From assembly GCF_009363615.1 (NCBI RefSeq), contig NZ_CP045384.1, positions 742,501 to 806,500 on the forward strand: DNA of 64,000 nucleotides, written 5' to 3'. The number at the start of each line of letters is the position of its first letter. The first letter of the stretch is position 1. Below, piece by piece: positions 43,804-52,443 of the stretch. The DNA comes from Ruegeria sp. THAF33. Lineage in GTDB: Bacteria; Pseudomonadota; Alphaproteobacteria; Rhodobacterales; Rhodobacteraceae. The notes beneath the pieces were generated by a model. That model worked only from the letters and a program-made list of their open reading frames with translations, did no database searches and was not told the DNA's origin. A program made the position numbers and the translations under genes.

Positions 43804-46257
43804 CTAGTCACGTCTGCGTTTTGCCCTCAGCGTGGGATCAGCCTGGGTCGGGTCTTCGGGCCAGGGGTGTTTGGGGTATTGCGCCCTCATGTCCTTGCGT
43901 ACATCCGCGTAAGAGCCTGCCCAGAAACCGGGCAGGTCACGCGTTATCTGGATCGGGCGCTGCGCCGGTGACAGCAGAGTGATCTTCAAAGGCTGGCCGC
44001 CGATCGCCGGGTGTCGGGTCACGCCAAACACTTCCTGCAAGCGGACCGAGATTTCCGGCACGGCCGCGCTGTAATCAATTGGCACCTTGCGTCCCAGCGG
44101 CGTTTCAAATGACCCCGGAGCGCGCCGGTCCAGTTCCTGCGTCTGCGCCCAGTCCAGCCGCGCGCGCAGGGCGGGCAAAAGATCGAATTTCTTCCAGTCT
44201 TCGGCGCTTTTGACCCCTGACAGCATGGGCAGCAACCAGTCTTCCATGTCGGCCATCAGGCCTGCGACCGAAAAATCGGGCAGATCGACGCCATCGGCGC
44301 GCACCAGCTCGACACGGGCGGCCAGGCGCGCGGCGGCACCCTCCAGCCGCAGGCCAAGATCGCGTATCCCATCCAGCATCGCGCGGGCCACGGCGTCGTC
44401 CGGGACGTCCTTCCATATGCGGTCGTCTAATGTGATCGCGCCGAACCGCTCTTGCCGCCGCGACACGACCCGCCGCTCGCGTTTGGACCAGGCGCAGGTC
44501 TCGACCCAGCGGATCTGATCCGCGAACAGATCGCGGATGTCGCGTTCCGAAATCTGGGTGGCCATCCGGACCTTCGCCTCGCGCGGGTTGCCATCCGTGT
44601 CGATGGCGACCAGAAACGGCGCGTTGGCCAGTGAATCCGCACTGTCCAGAACAACGCCTTTCCCCCCTGACAGCACATAGCGCGGCGCGTCACCCTTGCG
44701 CCGCTGCCCGATGCGGTCAGGATAGGCCAGCGCAGCCATGGCGGCGGAGCTCAGATCGGCCGAGTCGCCCTTGAGCTGTTTCCGCAGCCGTCTGGTCTCA
44801 GCATTGATCCGATCCACTGCGCCCATGTTGACCTGCCAGACCCTGTTGCGCTGAAAGGCCCGGGGATCGCGCAGCACCTCTTGCCGCAGGGTGATATCCA
44901 CCGGCGCACCGCGAAGGGGGTCACGCTCGGCCATCAACGCTGCCAACGGGGCGGCGTTCGGACCGGCCCGCACAAGCATGTGCCCCAACCGGGGATGCAA
45001 GGGCAGTGCCGCCAGGGCGCGCCCATGATCGGTGATCCGCCCATTGGTATCGAGTGCGCCCAGCATTGTCATTAAAGCCCGCGCCTCGGCCATCGTCCCC
45101 TCGGGAGGTGGTGTCAGAAAGGCAAGATCGGCCGCGTCAGCGCCCCACAGGGACAGTTCCAACGCCAGCCCGGTCAGGTCCGCCGCTTCGATCTCGGCAG
45201 GCGGGTAGGCGGCCAGCGCACCGTCTTCCCCCTTCGCCCAGAGCCGGTAACACACCCCTTCGGCCACCCGTCCGGCCCGGCCCGCGCGCTGTGTGGCCTC
45301 GGCCCGGGTCACCCGTTCGGTCACCAGCCGTGACATGCCCGATCCGGGATCGAACCGAGCCCGCCGGGCCTGTCCCATATCCACCACGACCTTGATGTCG
45401 GGGATCGTCAGCGAGGTTTCGGCAATCGACGTCGCCAGCACGACTTTGCGCCCATGTTCCACCGGGGCAATCGCCGCACGCTGGGCCGCAAAGGGCATGG
45501 CTCCGAATAACGGGCGCATCACGCAACTGTCGGGCAACCGACTGTTCAAATGGCTTTCAGCGCGTCGGATTTCACCCTCTCCCGGCAGGAAAACCAGAAT
45601 TCCGCCGCCGGATTTTCGCGTCTCACGCTCGGCTTGCACCACCAGATCGATCAACGCATCCAACCGTCGCGCTTGCGGCCCCAATGGCCGATCCAGCCAG
45701 CGCGTCTCAACCGGGAAGCTGCGCCCGTCCGATGTGACCAGAGGGGCCGCCATCAACGCACCGACGGGATCCGCATCCAGCGTGGCTGACATGGCCAGCA
45801 GGATCAGATCGTCCCGCAATGCGTCGGTCACCTCGAGGCACAAGGCCAGCCCCAGATCGGCGTTCAGAGATCGTTCGTGGAATTCATCGAAAATCACCGC
45901 GCCAATTCCCGGCAGATCCGGGTTGGATTGCAGCATCCGGGTCAGGATGCCCTCGGTCACCACCTCGATCCGGGTGTCTTTCGACACTTTCGCCTCGCCA
46001 CGTACACGGTAGCCCACGGTCTGTCCCGTGCGCTCTCCCAACGTCTCGGCCATCCGCTCGGCCGCGGCCCGGGCCGCCAGCCGCCGGGGCTCCAGCATCA
46101 CGATCCTGTTGTCACACAAACCCGCCTCGAGCATTGCCAGAGGAACCCGCGTGGTCTTGCCCGCCCCCGGTGGGGCCTGCAATACCGCGCGGCCCTGCGC
46201 GCGCAATCTGTCCAGCAGTTCGGGAATGGCGTCGTCGATGGGCAGGCGTATCGTCAT
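43804..46257 (-). CDS. hrpB: ATP-dependent helicase HrpB
   Basis: 817 residues, DExH helicase. Walker A QAPPGAGKTTRVPL, motif II VIFDEFHERSLNADL, ATSIAETSLTIPD and QRAGRAGRVAEG give a complete helicase core, followed by the HA2 region and the C-terminal HrpB domain (ending WPEDPTQADPTLRAKRRR). Cellular role uncertain; HrpB binds peptidoglycan-synthesis proteins in E. coli but most data are sparse. ATG 46257 chosen; the open frame upstream lacks helicase-like sequence. Divergent from meaB. Confidence 0.93.
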   Translation of the reverse strand: MTIRLPIDDAIPELLDRLRAQGRAVLQAPPGAGKTTRVPLAMLEAGLCDNRIVMLEPRRLAARAAAERMAETLGERTGQTVGYRVRGEAKVSKDTRIEVVTEGILTRMLQSNPDLPGIGAVIFDEFHERSLNADLGLALCLEVTDALRDDLILLAMSATLDADPVGALMAAPLVTSDGRSFPVETRWLDRPLGPQARRLDALIDLVVQAERETRKSGGGILVFLPGEGEIRRAESHLNSRLPDSCVMRPLFGAMPFAAQRAAIAPVEHGRKVVLATSIAETSLTIPDIKVVVDMGQARRARFDPGSGMSRLVTERVTRAEATQRAGRAGRVAEGVCYRLWAKGEDGALAAYPPAEIEAADLTGLALELSLWGADAADLAFLTPPPEGTMAEARALMTMLGALDTNGRITDHGRALAALPLHPRLGHMLVRAGPNAAPLAALMAERDPLRGAPVDITLRQEVLRDPRAFQRNRVWQVNMGAVDRINAETRRLRKQLKGDSADLSSAAMAALAYPDRIGQRRKGDAPRYVLSGGKGVVLDSADSLANAPFLVAIDTDGNPREAKVRMATQISERDIRDLFADQIRWVETCAWSKRERRVVSRRQERFGAITLDDRIWKDVPDDAVARAMLDGIRDLGLRLEGAAARLAARVELVRADGVDLPDFSVAGLMADMEDWLLPMLSGVKSAEDWKKFDLLPALRARLDWAQTQELDRRAPGSFETPLGRKVPIDYSAAVPEISVRLQEVFGVTRHPAIGGQPLKITLLSPAQRPIQITRDLPGFWAGSYADVRKDMRAQYPKHPWPEDPTQADPTLRAKRRRD

Positions 46258-46466
46258 CCGGCTCTTATCCGCGATCATGCAGGTGGCGTCCAGTTCTCTC
46301 GCCGTGCGCGTTCTGGTGACGCCGGGGCGGCAGACCCAACCCTGAACGGCCAAGCGACGCACGAATTGACGCAGCTTTCGCTTTGATCGTATTTCCGGCG
46401 ACCTGCGGTCTGGACAAACACCCCCCGAGCGCGGCAACTATTCCTGCCTCTAGGATCGGGACAAGA

Positions 46467-47438
46467 ATGCAGACAGACAGCCTCAGCGACAGGATTTTGA
46501 AGGGCGAGCGTCGGGCGCTGGCCCGCGCGATCACTCTGGTGGAAAGCAATCGCGCGGATCATCGTGCACAGGCCAGCGAGCTGTTGGCCCAGCTCGTAGG
46601 ATCGGGGCGTCAGGCGCTCCGGATTGGTTTGTCTGGTACGCCCGGGGTAGGCAAGTCCACCTTCATCGAAAGCTTTGGCATGATGCTGACGGGGCAGGGG
46701 CTGCGTGTCGCGGTTCTGGCAGTCGATCCCAGCTCTGCCCGTTCGGGGGGCTCGATTTTGGGGGACAAAACCCGGATGGAACGCCTGAGCCGCGAGAAGA
46801 ACGCCTTTATCCGCCCCTCCCCCAGCCAGAGCCATCTCGGCGGCGTTGCCCGACGGACCCGCGAGGCCATCGCCCTGTGCGAGGCCGCAGGCTATGACGT
46901 GGTGCTGATTGAAACCGTGGGCGTCGGGCAATCCGAAACGGTGGTGTCCGAATTGTCGGACCTGTTCCTGTTGCTGTTGGCCCCGGCGAGTGGGGACGAA
47001 TTGCAGGGTGTCAAACGTGGCATCATGGAGATGGCCGATATCATCCTGATCAACAAGGCGGATGGCGACCTGAAGGCCACGGCGACCCGGACATGCGCAG
47101 ACTATGCCGGTGCGTTGCGATTGCTGCGCAAGCGCCCGCAGGATCCCGAAGGTTTCCCCAAGGCAATGACCGTTTCAGCGGTCGAAGAACAAGGGCTGGA
47201 GCAAGCCTGGGACGAGATGCAATCCCTGACCCGGTGGCGCCGCGACAACGGTATCTGGGAAGCCAACCGGGCCGCCCAGGCGCGATACTGGTTCGATCAG
47301 GAAGTCCGCCATGCCCTTCTGGCCCGGCTCGACACGCCGCAGGCCAAGGCCGAGATGGAACGCCTGAACGCCGAAGTCTCGGCCGGGCGGCTGAACCCGG
47401 CCCGCGCGGCCGAAAAACTGCTTGGCACGCTGAGCTGA
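46467..47438 (+). CDS. meaB: methylmalonyl-CoA mutase-associated GTPase MeaB
   Basis: 323 residues, G3E-type GTPase that loads and protects adenosylcobalamin on methylmalonyl-CoA mutase. Walker A GLSGTPGVGKSTFIE, then VLAVDPSSARSGGSILGDKTRM, ETVGVGQSE and NKADGD are the family's G motifs. The N-terminal helical part (RRALARAITLVES) and C-terminal dimerisation arm are present. ATG 46467 follows AGGATCGGG. No mutase gene is in the window. Confidence 0.93.
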   Translation: MQTDSLSDRILKGERRALARAITLVESNRADHRAQASELLAQLVGSGRQALRIGLSGTPGVGKSTFIESFGMMLTGQGLRVAVLAVDPSSARSGGSILGDKTRMERLSREKNAFIRPSPSQSHLGGVARRTREAIALCEAAGYDVVLIETVGVGQSETVVSELSDLFLLLLAPASGDELQGVKRGIMEMADIILINKADGDLKATATRTCADYAGALRLLRKRPQDPEGFPKAMTVSAVEEQGLEQAWDEMQSLTRWRRDNGIWEANRAAQARYWFDQEVRHALLARLDTPQAKAEMERLNAEVSAGRLNPARAAEKLLGTLS

Positions 47439-47624
47439 CGGGGTGAAAGGCGGCAAGGTTTCAAAGGCGGGCGCAAAATGAAAGAATTCGTTCGGTCCGT
47501 CTTGACCCTTCCTGCGATTCCCACTACACGCATCCAACCAGTTTTCGGGCGCGACTTCGGGTTGTGCCCCTTGTGATTTGGCCGAGGGCTTTGTGCCCGG
47601 CCTCCAGAAACAAAGGAAGAAACC

Positions 47625-47912
47625 ATGTCGCGCCGTTGCGAACTGACCGGAAAAGGCCCGATGACTGGCAACAATGTCAGCCATGCCAAAAATAGAACTC
47701 GTCGTCGTTTCCTGCCGAACCTGAATGACGTTACCCTGCAGTCCGAGACCCTGGGCCGCGGCGTGAAGCTGCGCATCTCGGCAGCCGCCCTGCGTTCGGT
47801 TGACCACCGCGGTGGTCTGGACGCATTCCTGGCCAAAGCCAAGGATGAAGAACTGTCGGCGAACGCACTGAAAGTGAAAAAGGAAATCGCCAAGGCGCAA
47901 GCCACGGCCTAA
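47625..47912 (+). CDS. rpmB: 50S ribosomal protein L28
   Basis: 95 residues: [36 protein letters not shown] is the L28 signature. Single-gene unit with an upstream leader of about 185 bases and a strong terminator just downstream. Confidence 0.97.
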   Translation: MSRRCELTGKGPMTGNNVSHAKNRTRRRFLPNLNDVTLQSETLGRGVKLRISAAALRSVDHRGGLDAFLAKAKDEELSANALKVKKEIAKAQATA

Positions 47913-47937
47913 GCCTTTTCGCGGATTGATTTTCAGG

Positions 47938-47970
47938 CCCTGCACCTCTTTGGTGCAGGGCTTTTTCGTT
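47938..47970 (+). terminator. Rho-independent terminator of rpmB
   Basis: CCCTGCACC-tcttt-GGTGCAGGG followed by CTTTTTCG, about 25 bases after the stop. Confidence 0.93.
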
Positions 47971-48319
47971 TTGAGCCGCCCGCTGCAGCCCGACACTGTT
48001 TTCAATTTCGAAATTATTTTCCGCTATTGGTGAATTGCTTCACATACGGAATGCCGAATCTGACCTATCGTCACTGTCATTCATCAGGCGGGGGCCTCAC
48101 TATGACGTTAAAAAGTTTCTACCTTTTCCTGTTTCTGGCCGCGGTTTTTCGCAAAGCAATTTCGGCTTGTACGCGGATGCAGCGCAGGGTGAATCGTTCC
48201 CACACCAGCTTCAATACAAGCAAGGTGAAACGACCGGGAATTGATTACTGAAACCAGCTTCAAGCGCGACCCTTTGGCGCTTGAAGCTACTCTACCGACT
48301 GACCTATACCCGGGTCAGG
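47971..48319. other. gene-poor stretch with a possible broken small secreted-peptide gene and a long hairpin
   Basis: A frame from about 48102 encodes MTLKSFYLFLFLAAVF, a good signal sequence, after which one-base slippage in a T5 run would give SQSNFGLYADAAQGES… to a stop near 48244. As it stands it runs on as a basic, unconvincing peptide. Then 48256-48288 forms a perfect 12-bp hairpin (AGCTTCAAGCGC / GCGCTTGAAGCT) without a T run. Confidence 0.4.
48256..48288 (+). terminator. 12-bp perfect hairpin upstream of the DUF2946 gene
   Basis: AGCTTCAAGCGC, 9-base loop, GCGCTTGAAGCT. No T run, so termination is uncertain; it could also stabilise a transcript. Confidence 0.5.
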
Positions 48320-48670
48320 ATGAGACCAGCCATAACACGATTCCTGCCTTATGTTCTGTCCCTGCTTTTGGTTCTGACCGGGCAGAGCCTTGCCGTGTCC
48401 CGCGGCATGGACAAGGCCGTGGGTCAGATGGTGTTGTGCACAGGCACCGGTCCGGTCGTTGTCTACATGGACGAAGACGGACAGCCCACCGCGCCACCGC
48501 ATTACTGCCCGGATTACGCACTGTCCCTGATGGGCGCGGTCGCCGTTGCCCAGCCGCCCATGCCTATGGCGCCAGAGCGGGCGCAGATAGCGCCGTTGCG
48601 ACATCTGGTCAATCAAATCGCATTGCCGGTCCCCGGCACCCCGGCGCGCGCGCCGCCTGTACGTGTTTGA
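48320..48670 (+). CDS. DUF2946-like exported protein, copper-associated
   Basis: 116 residues. A signal sequence (FLPYVLSLLLVLTGQSLAV) precedes MVLCTGTGPVVVYMDEDGQPTAPPHYCPD, the two-cysteine core of DUF2946 proteins that commonly accompany copper chaperones. ATG 48320 is chosen because the signal peptide follows it directly. Ends 40 bases before the PCu(A)C gene. Function not established. Confidence 0.7.
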   Translation: MRPAITRFLPYVLSLLLVLTGQSLAVSRGMDKAVGQMVLCTGTGPVVVYMDEDGQPTAPPHYCPDYALSLMGAVAVAQPPMPMAPERAQIAPLRHLVNQIALPVPGTPARAPPVRV

Positions 48671-48710
48671 AGACACTACTTTTTCAAACTTACAATACAG
48701 GAGAGGCACG

Positions 48711-49184
48711 ATGTCCCTCAAAACTACTCTGTTTGCAACCCTGGCCGCTGTGACCCTGGCCATGCCCGCTTTTGCCGAAGGCACTATCAAAGTTGATGAC
48801 GCCTATGCCCGGTCGTCGGGAAAGACCGCTAAGGCAGGCGCCGCGTTCATGATGATCCAGAATCTGGGCGATGCGGACGACCGTCTGGTCGGCGTGACGT
48901 CGGATGCCGCTGCCCGGGTTGAACTGCATACGCACAAAGTCGACGACAATGGCGTGGCCAAGATGGTGCATGTCGAGGAAGGCTTTGCCATTCCGGCAGG
49001 TGAAACCCATATGCTGAAACGTGGCGGCGACCACGTGATGTTCATGGGGCTGACCGAACCGTTCGAGCAGGACGCCATGGTTCCGGTGACGCTGATCTTT
49101 GAAAAGGCTGGCGAGGTTGAGATCGAAATTCCGGTCGATCTGGAGCGTCAGGACATGGGCGGGCACGGATCTCATTCGAACTAG
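48711..49184 (+). CDS. periplasmic copper chaperone PCu(A)C
   Basis: 157 residues. A cleavable signal ends at MPAFAEG. The copper motif is ELHTHKVDDNGVAKM with later HMLKRGGDHVMFMG, giving the H-x-n-M-x-n-H-x-M set of the family. It delivers copper to the CuA site of cytochrome oxidase. AGGAGAGG precedes the ATG. Follows the DUF2946 gene on the same strand, so the two form a copper-handling unit. Confidence 0.92.
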   Translation: MSLKTTLFATLAAVTLAMPAFAEGTIKVDDAYARSSGKTAKAGAAFMMIQNLGDADDRLVGVTSDAAARVELHTHKVDDNGVAKMVHVEEGFAIPAGETHMLKRGGDHVMFMGLTEPFEQDAMVPVTLIFEKAGEVEIEIPVDLERQDMGGHGSHSN

Positions 49185-49276
49185 GGCAACGCCTGTCTTC
49201 GGGCCGCGCGGCGGCCGTCATCCATGCGTCAGGCCGGGCATTGCCCGGCCTGTTGTTCCTGCGGCCACCGTTGGTG

Positions 49277-49885
49277 CTATTTGTTGATGGTTTTCATACC
49301 AACACGGTCACCGGCCTGGCGGAATCGGGACGCAAGCCAGAACATGACCGCGGCAATGGCCAGCGCCGAAAAGGCGATGCCCCATCCCAGCGCAACAAGC
49401 GCGACCGCTGGCCAGATCATCAAAACAAGCCCGACCACAAGCGCGACAAAACCCGAAACGCGCATGGAGCCGCGTTGAGGGTCTCTCTCGTGCATTTGCC
49501 CGGATGCCGCCAGCGAGCCGATCCCGATGATCAGCACCCAGGCGCCCATCAGGAAGAAGGCCAGTTTGACCGTCCCTTCCGGCCAGATCAGCAGGACAAG
49601 CCCGATCAGAAGCGCACCGATTGCAGCGCCACCCATTACCCCGCGACGCCCAACGCCCAAAAGCGTCAGGCCGCCATCGAGGATCAGCAGCACACCAACC
49701 AACCGCAGCAGCAACGCGATGCTGCCAGACGGCCAGAACAGTGCTGCAATACCGACAAGCCCGGCCAATATTCCGCGCAGCAGAAAGGTCCACCACAGGC
49801 TGGAAAGCTGCTCTCCCAGCATGTCGCGCCCGGCCATGCTGCCTTCATCCAGAATTTCACCAGTCCGGGGGTCCTGATCCGTCAT
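49277..49885 (-). CDS. HdeD family (DUF308) membrane protein
   Basis: 202 residues with six hydrophobic segments in three DUF308-type hairpin repeats (LLRGILAGLVGIAALFWPSG, LLRLVGVLLILDGGLTLL, LLIGLVLLIWPEGTVKL, ALVVGLVLMIWPAVAL). HdeD is an acid-resistance membrane protein in E. coli; function here unknown. AGGACAAGAC precedes the ATG. Confidence 0.85.
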   Translation of the reverse strand: MTDQDPRTGEILDEGSMAGRDMLGEQLSSLWWTFLLRGILAGLVGIAALFWPSGSIALLLRLVGVLLILDGGLTLLGVGRRGVMGGAAIGALLIGLVLLIWPEGTVKLAFFLMGAWVLIIGIGSLAASGQMHERDPQRGSMRVSGFVALVVGLVLMIWPAVALVALGWGIAFSALAIAAVMFWLASRFRQAGDRVGMKTINK

Positions 49886-49946
49886 GTCTTGTCCTCCAGT
49901 CGTTTCGGGGGCAGTCTAACCGAATTAAGCGAGTGTTGTCTGTACT

Positions 49947-50645
49947 TTAACTATGCGGCGCAAGCAGGTGTCCGACCCATCGCGGAACTGTCTGGGTCGC
50001 TTTGCCGACAAGTCTTTCATCAAACCCGGATGCGCCCGGCGACGGTTCCAGATTGATCTCGATCGTCCGAGCGCCCGCCGCTTGTGCCTCGTGCACGAAC
50101 GCTGCCGCCGGATAAACCTGACCCGAGGTGCCAATGGCGGCAAAAAGCGACGCGCTGCTCAGGTGGTCATAAATCTCGTCCATGAAATAGGGCATCTCAC
50201 CAAACCAGACCACATCGGGCCGGGCCGTGGGCCGCGCACAGGCGGGGCAGGATTCCCCAACCGCCATTTCGGGCGGGGCGGTCCAGCGATGGCCACAGGC
50301 TGAACACAGCGCGCCCGCCAAAGTTCCGTGCATGTGGATGACATCCTTTGCACCGCCCGCCTCGTGCAGGCTGTCCACGTTCTGGGTGACGATCACGACG
50401 TCTCCGGGCCAGTCCCGTTGCAGCCGGGCCAGTGCCTCATGAGCGGCATTGGGTTGAACTTTGGCGGCCTGAACCCGCCGCGCATTGTAAAACCCTTGAA
50501 CCAGTGCGGGGTCGCGGGCGAATCCTTCCGGCGTGGCGACATCCTCGATGCGGTGCTGGGCCCACAATCCACCCTCATCGCGAAAGGTGCTCAACCCGCT
50601 TTCGGCGGATATTCCGGCCCCGGTCAGAATCACGATCTTTTCCAT
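49947..50645 (-). CDS. cobB: NAD-dependent protein deacylase (sirtuin, CobB type)
   Basis: 232 residues. GAGISAESGLSTFRD and TQNVDSLHEAGG bind NAD, HMHGTLAG has the catalytic histidine, and CSACGHRW plus CPACARP hold the zinc. VVWFGEMPY is the family's substrate strand; the Tyr-Arg pair typical of desuccinylases is YNARR here, consistent with CobB/SIRT5 type III. GGAGG precedes the ATG. Divergent from the phosphatase gene with 28 bases between starts. Confidence 0.93.
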   Translation of the reverse strand: MEKIVILTGAGISAESGLSTFRDEGGLWAQHRIEDVATPEGFARDPALVQGFYNARRVQAAKVQPNAAHEALARLQRDWPGDVVIVTQNVDSLHEAGGAKDVIHMHGTLAGALCSACGHRWTAPPEMAVGESCPACARPTARPDVVWFGEMPYFMDEIYDHLSSASLFAAIGTSGQVYPAAAFVHEAQAAGARTIEINLEPSPGASGFDERLVGKATQTVPRWVGHLLAPHS

Positions 50646-50673
50646 TTCTCCTCCGCGCGGTACAGCATGGTGC

Positions 50674-51117
50674 ATGTCACACCGTATCCTCTTTGTCTGC
50701 CTAGGCAATATTTGCCGTTCCCCCGCGGCAGAGGGCGTTTTTCGCGCCCGCGCGCCGCATCACGTAACCGATAGTGCCGGAACCATGGGCTGGCATGCGG
50801 GGAAACCGCCCTATGGCCCGATGCAAGCAGCCGCGAAGGTCAGGGGAATCGATCTGGGCGACCTGCGCGCCCGTCAGTTCACTACTGCCGATTTCGACCG
50901 CTTCGACCTGATCCTGGGCATGGACGCCAACAACATCGCGGATATCGAGAATCTGCGCCCCGCCGGCAGTGACACCCCGGTGCGCCTGCTGACCGATTTC
51001 GCCCCTGAAACCGGCGCGGATCATGTGCCTGACCCATATTACACGCGGGATTTCGAAGGCGCTCTGGACCTGATCGAAGCGGCGGTCGAGGGGCTTGCCG
51101 CCCATCTGGACAGTTAG
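50674..51117 (+). CDS. low-molecular-weight protein tyrosine phosphatase
   Basis: 147 residues. VCLGNICRSPAAEG is the C-x5-R catalytic loop, and HVPDPYYTRDFEGALD supplies the general-acid Asp and following tyrosines. Normal length. Its start is close to the divergent sirtuin start; its stop overlaps that of the convergent LysR gene by 4 bases. Confidence 0.92.
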   Translation: MSHRILFVCLGNICRSPAAEGVFRARAPHHVTDSAGTMGWHAGKPPYGPMQAAAKVRGIDLGDLRARQFTTADFDRFDLILGMDANNIADIENLRPAGSDTPVRLLTDFAPETGADHVPDPYYTRDFEGALDLIEAAVEGLAAHLDS

Positions 51118-52067
51118 CCGCCGATCACCCGCAGCGATCCGCTCAGCCAGGGCAGTTTGGCCAAAGCCGGGTCAACGATCTGGTTCTGCATCAGACGCCG
51201 TGTCATGCCCGCCACCTCCTGCGGCACCTGATCGGACCAGCCCGTTCGTGCCAGCAATGATATGCTGCGCGAGAAATCCCCGAACGGGGCAGGGTGGGCC
51301 TCCAGCCCGTCATGGAACCGCGCGGCGCGCATGAAACCCAGCGGCGTCGTGATCGCCCAACCCAGACCCCGTGCAACCATGGCCATCAGCGCCATGTGCG
51401 AGCCGATCTCGAACCGTTCCTCGAACTCCTGTGCGCCGCGCGCCATGTGCGCTTCGATCTGCCGGCTGATCAGCTGCTCGCGGGCATAGCGCAGATACGG
51501 CAGGCTGTTCTGCACAGCCTCCACTCCGCCCGCCCCCTGAGGCGCAACCAGAATGAACGGATCCCGGACCAGAGGGTACTCGACCACCCCCTCCAGCACT
51601 TCTCCGCTATGGGCGGTCACGGCCATGTGCAGGCGTTGTTCGGCCAAGGCCTCGAACAGATCGAGGCTCGACAAGGTGATCAGTTTGAAATTCGATCGGG
51701 TCAGACTGTCTGCCAGCAACGTGGCCAACCGCGGGGTCAGATCATTGTCGAAGTCGTCGATCAGCCCGATGGACAAAGTGGTCAGATGCCCCAGATCCAT
51801 GACCGACAATTCGCTTTGTGCCATTTGCAGCTCGGCCAGAACCGCTTTGGCGCGCACCAGAAAGCTGCGCCCGGCCTGTGTCAGGCGCATCGGTCGGCGC
51901 CCGTGATCGACCAGTTCGGTGCCCAGAGCCTTTTCCAGATTGCGCAACTGTTGGGAAACGGATGGCTGGCTGAGCCCCGTGATCTCGGCGGCCTGTGCCA
52001 CCGATCCCGTCCGCGCCAAAGCCTCGAACACCTCAAGGCCCCGCAGGGTCAGCCCTTTTATCACCAT
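51114..52067 (-). CDS. LysR-type transcriptional regulator
   Basis: 317 residues. Helix-turn-helix GSVAQAAEITGLSQPSVSQQLRNLEKALGTELV near the N-terminus, then an effector domain (about 90-290). ATG 52067 has AAAGGT 7 bases upstream; a GTG three codons earlier is an alternative. Target genes not evident; the nearest divergent gene is not on the other side, so its regulon may be remote. Confidence 0.9.
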   Translation of the reverse strand: MVIKGLTLRGLEVFEALARTGSVAQAAEITGLSQPSVSQQLRNLEKALGTELVDHGRRPMRLTQAGRSFLVRAKAVLAELQMAQSELSVMDLGHLTTLSIGLIDDFDNDLTPRLATLLADSLTRSNFKLITLSSLDLFEALAEQRLHMAVTAHSGEVLEGVVEYPLVRDPFILVAPQGAGGVEAVQNSLPYLRYAREQLISRQIEAHMARGAQEFEERFEIGSHMALMAMVARGLGWAITTPLGFMRAARFHDGLEAHPAPFGDFSRSISLLARTGWSDQVPQEVAGMTRRLMQNQIVDPALAKLPWLSGSLRVIGG

Positions 52068-52132
52068 AAGATACACCTTTCGCTGCGCCTTTCTGGGGCG
52101 CAGCGTGGATCAGGTCAAGGTTTCAGAAGGGC

Positions 52133-52441
52133 TTAGCTGCAGATCGCCTGTGCCATCTGGCCAAAGTTCTGATACCGGTCCCACAGCGCATCATCGCGCG
52201 CGGTCTGCGACATCTTTAACTGTTGCGCCTGATGGGGGTCGGTGAACCATTTGGCCACGGTTTTCTGATCGCTACGGGTAAGCGCCTGATCTGCTACGCG
52301 CTGGATGCAACTGCACCGATCCCGCGTCGCCGCTGATCGATCCGACGCCAGACACGCCCGCTTGATCTGCGCCGCGTCAGCAACCGGAGCCACCGCCGTC
52401 AGCGATGCCGCACAAAATGCGATTAAGAGGAACTGTTTCAT
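52133..52441 (-). CDS. small exported protein with conserved cysteines
   Basis: 102 residues with a signal peptide (FLLIAFCAASLTAVAPVADAA). The mature part AQIKRACLASDRSAATRDRCSCIQ and the C-terminal cysteine resemble a small Rhodobacterales family sometimes labelled arginine transporter without proof. ATG 52441 is favoured: GAGG lies 7 bases upstream, while ATG 52447 would be one base after it. Follows the Hint protein gene on the same strand. Confidence 0.7.
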   Translation of the reverse strand: MKQFLLIAFCAASLTAVAPVADAAQIKRACLASDRSAATRDRCSCIQRVADQALTRSDQKTVAKWFTDPHQAQQLKMSQTARDDALWDRYQNFGQMAQAICS

Positions 52442-52443
52442 GC

